In this document: positions 1-10,281 of the stretch, piece after piece
Numbering within the stretch: position 1 is the first letter of the stretch
How the letters are laid out: each line of letters opens with the position of its first letter
Assembly: GCA_002389265.1 (NCBI GenBank)
Contig: DGOD01000073.1
Coordinates: 27,284-40,836, forward strand
Length of the DNA: 13,553 nucleotides
Direction: 5' to 3'
Source of the DNA: Gammaproteobacteria bacterium UBA4475
GTDB taxonomy: Bacteria; Pseudomonadota; Gammaproteobacteria; Pseudomonadales; Azotimanducaceae
Made by a program: the position numbers and the translations under genes
Notes under the pieces: model-generated
Databases searched by the model: none
The model's input: only the letters and a program-made list of their open reading frames with translations
Told to the model about the DNA's origin: nothing

Positions 1-1382
1 CCCTTTTTCTTAAAGACTTCGAGATGTGGGCTATTGATCGCTGTGTGATAATTATCCGCCGCCACATAATAAATAGTTTCCTGGCCTTCCTTCATTCGTC
101 CCAGATAATCCGTCAGGGGCTGGTTTTGATCTTTACTGTCGCTGTGGGTTGTTGCAAACCGCAGCAACTTGGCGATCTTGTCCTTATTTGCAAAGTCTTC
201 AGCCACACCCTCTTTGATGACCTGGCCAAACTCGCTCCAGAAGGTCTGATACTGCTCAGGCTCTTTCTTCGCTAACTTCTCGAGCATGTCCAGCACCCGT
301 TTCGTCAGGGCACTACGCATCGCGTCAATGGATGGATTTTTCTGTAATATCTCTCGAGACACATTCAGTGGCAGATTATTTGAATCAATCACGCCCTTAA
401 CGAAGCGCAGATAGAGCGGCAAAAACTGCTCAGCCTCGTCCATGATAAAGACTCGCTGTACGTAGAGCTTAAGACCACGCGGCGCCTCTCGCTGCCACAT
501 ATCAAAGGGGGCCTTCGATGGGATATAAATCAAACTGGTGTAATCGAGCTTACCCTCGACACGATTATGGCTCCAAGTCAGTGGCGCCTGGTAGTCGTGT
601 GACACCAGTTTATAGAATTCTTGATACTCTTCGTCAGTAATCTCTGTTCGCGAGCGGGTCCACAGTGCTTTAGCGAGATTAATCGCCTCATATTCCGCCT
701 CTACAGGTTCCTCGCCTTCAGCAGGCGGCGCAGGCTGTGACATCATCATTACCGGTACCGCAACATGATCAGCATACTTCTTGACGACGCTGCGAACACG
801 CCAGTCATCTAGAAAGTCTGTCTCGTCTGATTTCAAATGCAGGATCACCGATGTACCGCGCTGCTCACGGTCAATATTTTCAATTTCAAAGTCTGCTTCA
901 CCGGCAGAAATCCACCGTATGGCTTCATTGCTCGCACTCCCGGCCGCCCGAGATTCGACCACAACCTTGTCAGCAACTATAAATGTTGAGTAGAAACCGA
1001 CACCGAATTGCCCGATTAACTGTGCGTCTTTCTTTTGATCACCGGTCAGCGCACTGAAAAATTGGGCTGTACCAGATTTCGCGATGGTACCCAGATGACT
1101 GATCGCATCCTCTCGCGTCATGCCAATGCCGTTATCCGTGATGGTGATGGTGCCAGCCTCTTTATCGATATCGATGCAAATTTTCAGGTCGGCATCGTCA
1201 CCGAGCAGATCACTCTTTTGCAGAGCTTCAAAGCGCAACTTGTCAATGGCGTCTGAGGCATTGGAGATCAGCTCGCGCAGGAAAATTTCTTTATTGGAGT
1301 ACAACGAGTGAATCATCAGCTGCAGCAGTTGCTTGGCTTCAGATTGGAATCCCAGAGTTTCTTTTTTCGCTTCAACGGTCAT
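1..1382 (-). CDS. htpG: Molecular chaperone HtpG (bacterial Hsp90), 3' end beyond window
   Basis: An open frame runs from the ATG at 1382 to the window edge, giving about 460 residues of a family usually about 620-640 long. HtpG is a cytosolic ATP-dependent homodimeric chaperone of the GHKL ATPase class. The N-terminal ATPase domain (about residues 10-230) has the catalytic Glu37 in REL, Asn41 and Asp44 in the NASD motif, Asp83 in DNGIGM, and a glycine-rich GQFGVGFYS lid motif. The middle client-binding domain follows, with the conserved [12 protein letters not shown] stretch. The C-terminal dimerisation domain lies outside the window. The start matches the family N-terminus ([13 protein letters not shown]) and has an AAGGTG ribosome binding site 10 nt upstream. 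The gene is separated from the suc operon by a terminator and has its own heat-shock-type promoter, so it is probably an independent unit. No frameshift is seen. Confidence 0.97.
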   Translation of the reverse strand, partial: MTVEAKKETLGFQSEAKQLLQLMIHSLYSNKEIFLRELISNASDAIDKLRFEALQKSDLLGDDADLKICIDIDKEAGTITITDNGIGMTREDAISHLGTIAKSGTAQFFSALTGDQKKDAQLIGQFGVGFYSTFIVADKVVVESRAAGSASNEAIRWISAGEADFEIENIDREQRGTSVILHLKSDETDFLDDWRVRSVVKKYADHVAVPVMMMSQPAPPAEGEEPVEAEYEAINLAKALWTRSRTEITDEEYQEFYKLVSHDYQAPLTWSHNRVEGKLDYTSLIYIPSKAPFDMWQREAPRGLKLYVQRVFIMDEAEQFLPLYLRFVKGVIDSNNLPLNVSREILQKNPSIDAMRSALTKRVLDMLEKLAKKEPEQYQTFWSEFGQVIKEGVAEDFANKDKIAKLLRFATTHSDSKDQNQPLTDYLGRMKEGQETIYYVAADNYHTAINSPHLEVFKKK

Positions 1383-1421
1383 GTGTGCTCACACCTTTTA
1401 CGTAACTTGCATTGCCAGCAG

Positions 1422-1450
1422 AGATGGGGTTACCGGACCATTTTTTCAAC
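1422..1450 (-). promoter_or_regulatory. Candidate sigma-32 (RpoH) heat-shock promoter of htpG
   Basis: On the minus strand the -35 element is GTTGAAA (1450-1444) and the -10 element is CCCCATCT (1429-1422), separated by 14 nt. The known sigma-32 consensus is CTTGAA, then about 13-17 nt, then CCCCATNT, so the -10 is a full match and the -35 differs at one base. Transcription would begin near 1415, giving a leader of roughly 33 nt before the htpG ATG. htpG is a classical RpoH regulon member, so match and context agree. Function is inferred from sequence only. Confidence 0.8.
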
Positions 1451-1472
1451 CACCCAAGACCATATTGCGGAC

Positions 1473-1510
1473 AAAAAAAAGGGTAGCCGCCGCATGAAGC
1501 ATGGCTACCC
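1473..1510 (-). terminator. Rho-independent terminator downstream of sucD
   Basis: Read on the minus strand, an 8-bp perfect GC-rich stem (GGGTAGCC with GGCTACCC, arms 1503-1510 and 1481-1488) with a 14-nt loop is followed at once by eight T residues (1480-1473). The loop contains a further small CATG/CATG pairing. The structure starts 16 nt beyond the sucD stop codon and ends before the htpG promoter, so it should end the suc transcript and insulate htpG. Confidence 0.92.
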
Positions 1511-1526
1511 CCGACAACATCAGCCT

Positions 1527-2399
1527 CTACCAGCCAGTAAGCTCTTTGAGCGCGTTGCCGATTTCTGCCAAGCTCTTCACGGTATGCACACCTGCTGAGT
1601 TCAATGCGGCAAATTTATCATCAGCGGTACCCTTGCCACCGGCAATAATCGCGCCGGCATGGCCCATACGCTTACCCGCTGGCGCAGTCACGCCCGCGAT
1701 GTAACCCACCACGGGTTTGGTCACATTGGATTTGATAAACTCGGCAGCTTCTTCCTCGGCATTACCACCGATCTCACCGACCATAATGATAGCGTGGGTA
1801 TCAGGATCAGCCTCAAACATGGCAAGAATATCAATAAAGTTACTGCCCGGGATAGGATCACCACCAATACCAACGCAGGTGCTCTGCCCAAAACCCAGAT
1901 CTGTGGTTTGCTTGACAGCCTCGTAAGTCAAAGTGCCTGACCGCGACACAATCCCGACCTTACCCGGCAGGTGAATCGACCCGGGCATGATACCGATCTT
2001 ACATTGCCCCGGAGTGATGACACCCGGACAATTAGGCCCGATCAAACGAATCCCGCGAGTATCAAGGCTGGCTTTGACCGACAGCATATCAAGGGTCGGC
2101 ACACCTTCAGTAATGCAGACGATTAATTCAATACCGGCGTCTGCCGCTTCCAGAATGCCATCTTTGGCATAGGCCGCAGGTACATAAATCACCGAGGCTG
2201 TCGCACCCGTTTCACGCACGGCTTCCTTAACTGTATTGAATACCGGCAGCTCGAGATGTCGCTGACCGCCTTTACCGGGCGTGATACCACCCACCAATTT
2301 AGTGCCGTACTCCAGCGCCTGCTTAGAGTGTAGCGTTCCCTGGGAACCGGTAAAACCCTGACAAATTACTTTTGTATTTGAATCAATTAGAACACTCAC
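1527..2399 (-). CDS. sucD: Succinyl-CoA synthetase, alpha subunit
   Basis: 290 residues, the usual length. With SucC it interconverts succinyl-CoA and succinate with substrate-level NTP formation in the cytosol. The N-terminal CoA-binding Rossmann domain shows the GFTGSQGT motif at about residues 15-22. The CoA-ligase domain carries the phosphorylated histidine in RMGHAGAII (His247, equivalent to E. coli His246). The start is GTG: it overlaps the sucC stop codon as GTGA, has a strong GGAGGT site 5 nt upstream, and yields the family N-terminus [18 protein letters not shown]. The 4-nt overlap implies translational coupling with sucC and equal subunit output. It is the last gene of the suc unit and is followed by a strong terminator. 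Nothing is missing or broken. Confidence 0.98.
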   Translation of the reverse strand: MSVLIDSNTKVICQGFTGSQGTLHSKQALEYGTKLVGGITPGKGGQRHLELPVFNTVKEAVRETGATASVIYVPAAYAKDGILEAADAGIELIVCITEGVPTLDMLSVKASLDTRGIRLIGPNCPGVITPGQCKIGIMPGSIHLPGKVGIVSRSGTLTYEAVKQTTDLGFGQSTCVGIGGDPIPGSNFIDILAMFEADPDTHAIIMVGEIGGNAEEEAAEFIKSNVTKPVVGYIAGVTAPAGKRMGHAGAIIAGGKGTADDKFAALNSAGVHTVKSLAEIGNALKELTGW

Positions 2400-3565
2400 G
2401 CTGCACCTCCGGCGGCTTTCACTGCTTGCTGGACGGCATCCGTCAGACTTGTTGCAGCAATAATATCGACATCACTATCGGCCAGGGCTTTCACCCCAAG
2501 GGCCGCATTATTACCTTCAAAACGCACGACTACTGGCAGGGTGACGCCAACTTCCTTCACTGCACCGATAATACCTTCAGCGATAACATCACAGCGGACA
2601 ATGCCACCAAAAATGTTGATGAGTACAGCCTTGACGTTGGTGTCAGACAATATGATCTTAAACGCTTCACTGACGGTCTCCTTGGTCGCACCACCGCCCA
2701 CATCAAGGAAGTTAGCCGGCTTGCCACCATGCAGTTTCACCAAGTCCATCGTTCCCATCGCCAGACCAGCACCGTTGACCATGCAACCAATGTTGCCGTC
2801 TAGCGCAACATAATTCAGACCGAACTCAGCGGCCTGACTCTCGCGGGCATCTTCCTGTGACGGATCATGCATCGCGGCGAGTGTCTTCTGTCGGTAAATA
2901 GCATTGCCATCAATGGAGACCTTCGCGTCCAGACAGTGAATGTCACCGTCACTGGTGACAACTAGCGGATTGATCTCCAGCAGCGCCAGATCATTTTCCT
3001 GGAACAGCTTGGCCAAGGAAGTGAAAACATTGGCAAACTGATTGACCTGCTTGCCTTCAAGACCCAGTTGGAAAGCAAGGTCTCGGCCCTGATAGGGCAT
3101 GCCACCGATAGCCGGGTCAATCACTGCCTTGAGAATTTTTTCCGGAGTTTCTTCGGCGACGGTTTCGATTTCCACACCACCCTCGGTAGATGCCATAAAC
3201 ACAACTCGTCGTGACGACCGATCGATGACCGCACCCAGATACAGCTCACGCGCGATATCCGTACACTCTTCAATATAAATTTTGCTGACCGGCTGACCAT
3301 GCTCATCAGTCTGAAAAGTCACGAGATTAGTGCCGATATGCTGAGCGGCAAACGCGCGTATCTCGGCTTCTGTTGACACCAGCTTCACGCCACCGGCCTT
3401 ACCCCGACCGCCTGCGTGAACTTGAACCTTGATCACCCAGCGCTCGCCACCTAATTCTTTTGCCGCTGCTACAGCCTCATCTGCTGTATCTACAGCATGG
3501 CCTTTGGATACGGGTAAACCGTATTCAGCGAACAATTGTTTCGCCTGATATTCGTGAAGGTTCAT
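2396..3565 (-). CDS. sucC: Succinyl-CoA synthetase, beta subunit (ADP/GDP-forming)
   Basis: 389 residues, full length for the family. It supplies the nucleotide-binding half of succinyl-CoA synthetase. The N-terminal ATP-grasp domain begins [18 protein letters not shown] and includes the basic glycine-rich [11 protein letters not shown] loop near residues 51-61. The C-terminal ligase domain has [25 protein letters not shown] and [16 protein letters not shown], which contact the phosphohistidine loop of SucD. The ATG start at 3565 has an AAGGA site about 10 nt upstream. A nearer upstream ATG is useless because its frame stops after three codons. The gene overlaps sucD by 4 nt and follows lpd after 99 nt, a looser joint than most in this locus. 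Nucleotide preference (ADP or GDP) cannot be decided by eye. Confidence 0.98.
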   Translation of the reverse strand: MNLHEYQAKQLFAEYGLPVSKGHAVDTADEAVAAAKELGGERWVIKVQVHAGGRGKAGGVKLVSTEAEIRAFAAQHIGTNLVTFQTDEHGQPVSKIYIEECTDIARELYLGAVIDRSSRRVVFMASTEGGVEIETVAEETPEKILKAVIDPAIGGMPYQGRDLAFQLGLEGKQVNQFANVFTSLAKLFQENDLALLEINPLVVTSDGDIHCLDAKVSIDGNAIYRQKTLAAMHDPSQEDARESQAAEFGLNYVALDGNIGCMVNGAGLAMGTMDLVKLHGGKPANFLDVGGGATKETVSEAFKIILSDTNVKAVLINIFGGIVRCDVIAEGIIGAVKEVGVTLPVVVRFEGNNAALGVKALADSDVDIIAATSLTDAVQQAVKAAGGAA

Positions 3566-3652
3566 AACTTCATGGTCCTTAAAATGTGATTAGAATCATC
3601 CTGCATCCAGGATATGCGCTCGTTTGCTTATCGTTTTTTAGTTATTGCTTTT

Positions 3653-6341
<2,689 letters not shown>

Positions 6342-6350
6342 TTTACCTTC

Positions 6351-6458
6351 CTATGCTGCAAAGCGAACATAAATTTGGGACTCTCTGATTAAGGCGGCAT
6401 ATGCCACTAATATGCCGTAAATACTTTGAAGAAAATTTTGAGCCATGGAAGGTTTCAT
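6351..6458 (-). CDS. Candidate 35-residue small ORF between sucA and sucB
   Basis: In the unusually long sucA-sucB gap the minus strand has an open frame of 35 codons from the ATG at 6458 to a TAG at 6351. The stop abuts the GGAAGG ribosome binding site of sucB, a layout seen in translationally coupled pairs. The peptide has an uncharged hydrophobic stretch (IYGILVAYAALI, residues 13-24), short for a membrane span, with basic and polar flanks. A GGA lies 6 nt before the ATG, which is a weak site. I recognise no family. A frame this short can easily arise by chance, so this is only a candidate. Confidence 0.2.
   Translation of the reverse strand: MKPSMAQNFLQSIYGILVAYAALIRESQIYVRFAA
6395..6417. 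repeat. Inverted repeat in the sucA-sucB intergenic region
   Basis: CGGCATAT (6395-6402) and ATATGCCG (6410-6417) form a perfect 8-bp inverted repeat with a 7-nt loop. The left arm also lies within the 10-bp palindrome GGCATATGCC (6396-6405). No T-run follows on either strand, so this is not an intrinsic terminator. It could be an mRNA hairpin that sets stability or processing between sucA and sucB, or a protein site. The rest of the 204-nt gap (6342-6545) shows nothing else clear beyond the small open frame that this repeat lies in. Confidence 0.45.
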
Positions 6459-6545
6459 ACCTATCCACGACAGTCAAAAAGCGCGCTGTGCATATTCGAT
6501 CTCAACAGCACCACCAAAATACCCAGTTATTCAGAGCCTCCTTCG

Positions 6546-9392
6546 TTATTCAATATTAGTATTGTACAGGGCGTCGTGAACCAGCCGTTCCTGCTGACGA
6601 ATATGTAAGGACACATAGCCCGCTGCCGCTGCCGCTGAAGCCTCACGACCGGCATAATGCAAATATAAGCCCGGGTAACTGGCATTCATAGCCCGCCGAA
6701 CATGATGCTGACTACTGTACCAGGCACCTTGATTCATCGGCTCTTCTTGGCACCATACAGCGACGGCAATATTTTTGTAGCGCTTCAATATGGCTTTCAG
6801 CTCAACGTCTGGGAACGGGTACAGTTGCTCAATACGCACAATAGCGACATGGCCTAACTGGTCTTCCTGGCGCTTGGCATCCAGATCGTAGTAGACCTTG
6901 CCGCTGCAAAATATCACGCGAGTAATGTCCGCCGCTTTAGAAACTGCTGGGTCGTCAATGACATTCTGGAACTCCCCTTCACAGAGATCTTCCAATGTAG
7001 ATATCGCATCTTTATGACGGAGCAAACTCTTTGGCGTCATGACGATTAATGGTCGACGTAGGGGCCGAATAGCTTGTCGGCGCAATAGATGAAAAATTTG
7101 CGACGGGGTACTCGGCACACAAACTTGGATGTTGTGTTCAGCGCATAACTGCAGGAATCGCTCCAACCGCGCCGAAGAATGCTCTGGTCCAGCGCCTTCA
7201 TAGCCGTGGGGTAACAGCATCGTTAAGCCGCAAAGTCGGGCCCATTTGTGCTCACCGCTGGTAATGAACTGATCGATCACCACTTGAGCTCCGTTGGCAA
7301 AATCACCGAATTGGGCTTCCCATATTACCAGCGTATTAGGGCTGGTTTGAGCGTAGCCGTATTCAAACGCCAACACCGCCTCTTCAGACAGAAAAGAATC
7401 ATACATGTCGAAGCGCGCGCTGGAGTCACTAAGATTTTTTAGGGGTACATGCTCTAGACCGGCCTTTTGATCATGTAATGAAGCATGACGATGAGAGAAG
7501 GTTCCGCGTGCAACGTCCTGACCTATTAAGCGAATATTATGACCTTGAGACAACAACGTCGCATAAGCCATGATCTCGCCATAGCCCCAATTCAAAGGCA
7601 AAGCACCAGCCGTCATTTTCTTGCGGTCGTCTAAAATTTTACTGACTTGTTTTTGTATCACAAAGCCCTCAGGCAACTCTGTCATCTGATTCGCTAGACT
7701 TTGAAAATCCTTCAATACAAAACCAGTATCCGCTGCGGTAGTCCATTCATGACCCAAGTAAGAACGCCAGTCAACAAACATGCTGGTGTCAGGTTCCTTG
7801 AGAAAATCCCAGGCAACCGCCTCGCCTTTATCCAACGCATCGCGGTAAGCATCAACGCGACGCTGCAAGTCAGCTTCATCAACGATACCTTCCTTAATCA
7901 TCTTGTCAGCAAAGATCGATAAGGTCGTTTGGTGCTTGCGGATGCGCTGATACATTATTGGCTGAGTAATCGATGGCTCATCACCCTCGTTGTGGCCACG
8001 GCGACGATAGGAAACTAGGTCTATCACTACGTCTTTATGAAACTCCATGCGGTAATCAAGGGCCAACTGAGAGACGAAGATAACAGCCTCGGGATCATCT
8101 CCATTAACGTGAAAAATGGGCGCCTGGACCATCTTTGCGATTTCGGTGCAATAACGCGTAGACCGCGCATCTTCCTGTTTGCTAATAGTGTAACCAATTT
8201 GATTGTTGATGATGACGTGAACTGTACCGCCCGTGTAGAAACCCCGAGTCTGAGACATCTGGAAGGTCTCCATCACCACACCTTGACCTGCAAACGCTGC
8301 GTCGCCATGCACATTGATCGCCAAGACCTTGTCGCCCAAGACGTCCTCTCGTCGATCCATTCTCGCGCGTACCGAACCCTCAATCACCGGTGCACCAATC
8401 TCCAGGTGAGACGGGTTGAAGCCCAGGGCCAGATGCATCTCACCACCTGGCGTCATCAGGTTTGACGAAAAACCTTGGTGGTATTTGACGTCACCAGAGC
8501 CGAAGCCCGGTGTGTAGCGACCCTCAAATTCGTCAAATAAACCTGCAGGATCCTTGCCCATAAGATTCACCAGCAAATTAATTCTGCCGCGGTGTGCCAT
8601 GCCTATCACTGTCTCGCGTACGCCAGCCTTACCCGCTCTGTGAATGAGTTCCGCCATACAAGGAATGAAGCTCTCACTACCCTCCAGCCCGAAACGCTTG
8701 GTGCCTGGGTATTTGGTGTGTAGGTATTTCTCTAAGCCTTCGGCAGCAACCAGCCGATCAAGGATACGCCGCTTCACGCCATCGCTGTAGGCAGGATTTG
8801 ATCGCGCACTCTCCATGCGCTGCTGAACCCACAGCTGCTCAGCTTGGTCCTCAATATGCATATATTCGGCGCCGACGCTATCGCAATAGGTCTGTTCCAA
8901 AGCATGGATAATCTCCCTTAATGGGGCAACATGGTCACCAAAAAACAGCGTTCCTGTTTGAAACGGTGTATCCAGGTCTGCGGCAGACAAGCGATGATAC
9001 TCAAGATCAAGAATGGGTACTGGCGGTTTGTCTTCAAGTTCCAGGGGATCGAGGTTCGCCTTCAGATGACCTCGACGCCGGTAACCACTGATCAGCTCAC
9101 CAACAGCAACCTGCTTACGCTCAAAATCAGCACTGATACTAGCGGGCGACACTGGGGTGACCCGTGCCTGGTTCTTCGATAACAAAAGGAAATGGTCGCG
9201 CACGGTGGAATGGGAAATGTCTGGCGCGATCGCTCCCTCGACCATTGGTAGCGTATCGAAATAGCTGCGCCACTGATCGGGAATTTCGGAGGGGTCCTCG
9301 AGATATTTTTCGTAGAGATCTTCTACATAAGCAGCATTACCAGCTGATATATGGCCACTGCGCCACAATTGCTCCATATTACTTTCTTGCAT
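6546..9392 (-). CDS. sucA: 2-oxoglutarate dehydrogenase E1 component
   Basis: 948 residues from the chosen start, close to family members (about 930-945). This thiamine-diphosphate enzyme decarboxylates 2-oxoglutarate and succinylates the lipoyl group of SucB. Visible parts: an N-terminal E2-interaction segment with YVEDLYEKYLEDP; conserved His267 in GMAHRGRINLL and His329 in NPSHLE; the ThDP/Mg motif from GDAAFAGQG (about 363) to NNQIG (about 396); and a C-terminal transketolase-like domain with LIGQDVARGTFSHRHA. I chose the ATG at 9392 (MQESNMEQLWRSG), which fits Pseudomonas-like SucA N-termini and has GGTGG just upstream. The frame also extends to a TTG at 9410, which adds six unlikely residues. 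A run of five alanines near the C-terminus comes from short GCT/GCC repeats. The gene sits 184 nt beyond sdhB and 204 nt before sucB. Confidence 0.97.
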   Translation of the reverse strand: MQESNMEQLWRSGHISAGNAAYVEDLYEKYLEDPSEIPDQWRSYFDTLPMVEGAIAPDISHSTVRDHFLLLSKNQARVTPVSPASISADFERKQVAVGELISGYRRRGHLKANLDPLELEDKPPVPILDLEYHRLSAADLDTPFQTGTLFFGDHVAPLREIIHALEQTYCDSVGAEYMHIEDQAEQLWVQQRMESARSNPAYSDGVKRRILDRLVAAEGLEKYLHTKYPGTKRFGLEGSESFIPCMAELIHRAGKAGVRETVIGMAHRGRINLLVNLMGKDPAGLFDEFEGRYTPGFGSGDVKYHQGFSSNLMTPGGEMHLALGFNPSHLEIGAPVIEGSVRARMDRREDVLGDKVLAINVHGDAAFAGQGVVMETFQMSQTRGFYTGGTVHVIINNQIGYTISKQEDARSTRYCTEIAKMVQAPIFHVNGDDPEAVIFVSQLALDYRMEFHKDVVIDLVSYRRRGHNEGDEPSITQPIMYQRIRKHQTTLSIFADKMIKEGIVDEADLQRRVDAYRDALDKGEAVAWDFLKEPDTSMFVDWRSYLGHEWTTAADTGFVLKDFQSLANQMTELPEGFVIQKQVSKILDDRKKMTAGALPLNWGYGEIMAYATLLSQGHNIRLIGQDVARGTFSHRHASLHDQKAGLEHVPLKNLSDSSARFDMYDSFLSEEAVLAFEYGYAQTSPNTLVIWEAQFGDFANGAQVVIDQFITSGEHKWARLCGLTMLLPHGYEGAGPEHSSARLERFLQLCAEHNIQVCVPSTPSQIFHLLRRQAIRPLRRPLIVMTPKSLLRHKDAISTLEDLCEGEFQNVIDDPAVSKAADITRVIFCSGKVYYDLDAKRQEDQLGHVAIVRIEQLYPFPDVELKAILKRYKNIAVAVWCQEEPMNQGAWYSSQHHVRRAMNASYPGLYLHYAGREASAAAAAGYVSLHIRQQERLVHDALYNTNIE

Positions 9393-9410
9393 GTCCCCAC
9401 CGTTTACCAA

Positions 9411-9437
9411 TGTATAGTGCGTTAAGCTCTACTTAAC
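9411..9437 (-). promoter_or_regulatory. Dyad and possible -10 element upstream of sucA
   Basis: GTTAAG (9421-9426), CTCTA, CTTAAC (9432-9437) is a perfect 6+5+6 dyad. Immediately downstream on the minus strand is TATACA (9416-9411), a 5/6 match to a sigma-70 -10 box, but no convincing -35 box lies 16-18 nt upstream. The dyad would cover the -35 to -10 spacer, a common place for an operator. The start point would leave a leader of only about 12 nt before the sucA ATG, so the promoter itself is doubtful. The dyad may instead be an RNA hairpin in read-through transcript. Confidence 0.3.
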
Positions 9438-9502
9438 CTTTGTGCTTTATGCGCTCAACCCATGGAAACAGGCTTTTCACGAAACCTGCAGGGACGTCAG
9501 CT

Positions 9503-9540
9503 CAACATCAACAAAGCCGGACAGCTTCCACTGTCCGGCT
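9503..9540 (-). terminator. Hairpin between sdhB and sucA, possible partial terminator
   Basis: A perfect 10-bp GC-rich inverted repeat, AGCCGGACAG (9515-9524) and CTGTCCGGCT (9531-9540), has a 6-nt loop. On the minus strand it begins 36 nt after the sdhB stop and is followed by TTGTTGATGTTG, which is T-rich but not a clean U-tract. It could end or attenuate sdh transcripts, or protect the sdhB 3' end so that sdh and suc message levels differ. On the plus strand no T-run follows. Confidence 0.65.
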
Positions 9541-9576
9541 ATACTTTGCCTTGTACTTATGGTTTCAGGGCGAGCC

Positions 9577-10281
9577 TTAAACTGCTTTTTTCAGCAACAT
9601 ATTTCGTATGTGGCCAATGGCACGCGTCGGGTTCAGACCCTTTGGGCAAACATTGACGCAGTTCATAATACCTCTGCAACGAAATACGCTAAACGGATCA
9701 TCAAGATTCGCCAGTCGTTCTTCAGTCGCTGTATCGCGGCTGTCCGCCAAAAAACGATATGCCTGGAGCAATCCAGCCGGACCGATAAACTTATCTGGAT
9801 TCCACCAGAAAGACGGGCAAGCCGTTGAGCAGCATGCACAGAGTATGCACTCGTAAAGGCCGTCTAGTTTCTCACGTTCAGCAGGAGATTGCAGGCGCTC
9901 TCTGGTTGGCGGTACCTCATTGTTGATCAGATAAGGCTCAATCTTGCGATACTGGGCATAAAACTGCTCCATATCCACAATCAAGTCGCGAATCACCGGC
10001 AAACCAGGCAATGGCTTAATCGTCAGCTTGCCGCCCTTGGCGACCTCAGACACGGGCGTAATACACGCCAAGCCATTCTTGCCATTCATACTAACGCCAT
10101 CAGACCCACAAACACCTTCACGGCATGAGCGACGATAGGAGACCGTTTCGTCTCGCTCTTTGAGTAATGCCAGCACGTCCAGCACCATGAGATCCTTACC
10201 CGCAGGCAATTCAATGTCGAAGTCCTGCATATAAGGGGCGGCGTCTTTGTCCGGGTCGTATCGATAAACACTGACTTGCAT
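9577..10281 (-). CDS. sdhB: Succinate dehydrogenase iron-sulfur subunit
   Basis: 234 residues, normal length. It carries electrons from the SdhA flavin to quinone through three iron-sulfur clusters, on the cytoplasmic face of the inner membrane. The N-terminal ferredoxin domain holds the 2Fe-2S ligands Cys53, Cys58 and Cys73, with Asp61 in the position that is Cys in many homologues and Asp in E. coli. The C-terminal domain holds the 4Fe-4S and 3Fe-4S motifs CILCACCSTACP (Cys145, 148, 151, 155) and CRGIMNCVNVCPKGLNP. The ATG follows the sdhA TAA stop with no gap, and its GAGAGGG site lies in the last codons of sdhA, so the two are likely coupled. A GC-rich hairpin follows the gene. Confidence 0.98.
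   Translation of the reverse strand: MQVSVYRYDPDKDAAPYMQDFDIELPAGKDLMVLDVLALLKERDETVSYRRSCREGVCGSDGVSMNGKNGLACITPVSEVAKGGKLTIKPLPGLPVIRDLIVDMEQFYAQYRKIEPYLINNEVPPTRERLQSPAEREKLDGLYECILCACCSTACPSFWWNPDKFIGPAGLLQAYRFLADSRDTATEERLANLDDPFSVFRCRGIMNCVNVCPKGLNPTRAIGHIRNMLLKKAV

Noticed and set aside
24..1311. Several plus-strand open frames of 60-90 codons opposite htpG
   Set aside because: They lie antisense to an intact, motif-rich htpG frame, show no family motifs and have no convincing ribosome binding sites.
2372..2803. 143-codon plus-strand frame opposite the sucD/sucC junction
   Set aside because: Antisense to two clear genes that overlap here; composition follows from their codon bias and no domain is recognisable.
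3598..3613. Short inverted repeat ATCCTG-CATC-CAGGAT between lpd and sucC
   Set aside because: Only 6 bp, no T-run and no promoter-like neighbours; within chance expectation. I also saw no convincing separate sucC promoter in 3566-3664.
8037..8465. 142-codon plus-strand frame opposite sucA
   Set aside because: Lies over the conserved ThDP-binding region of SucA on the other strand; no motif or start signal of its own.
9393..9410. Six-residue N-terminal extension of SucA from a TTG codon
   Set aside because: The ATG at 9392 fits homologous N-termini and has GGTGG upstream; the TTG lies in the possible leader or promoter region.
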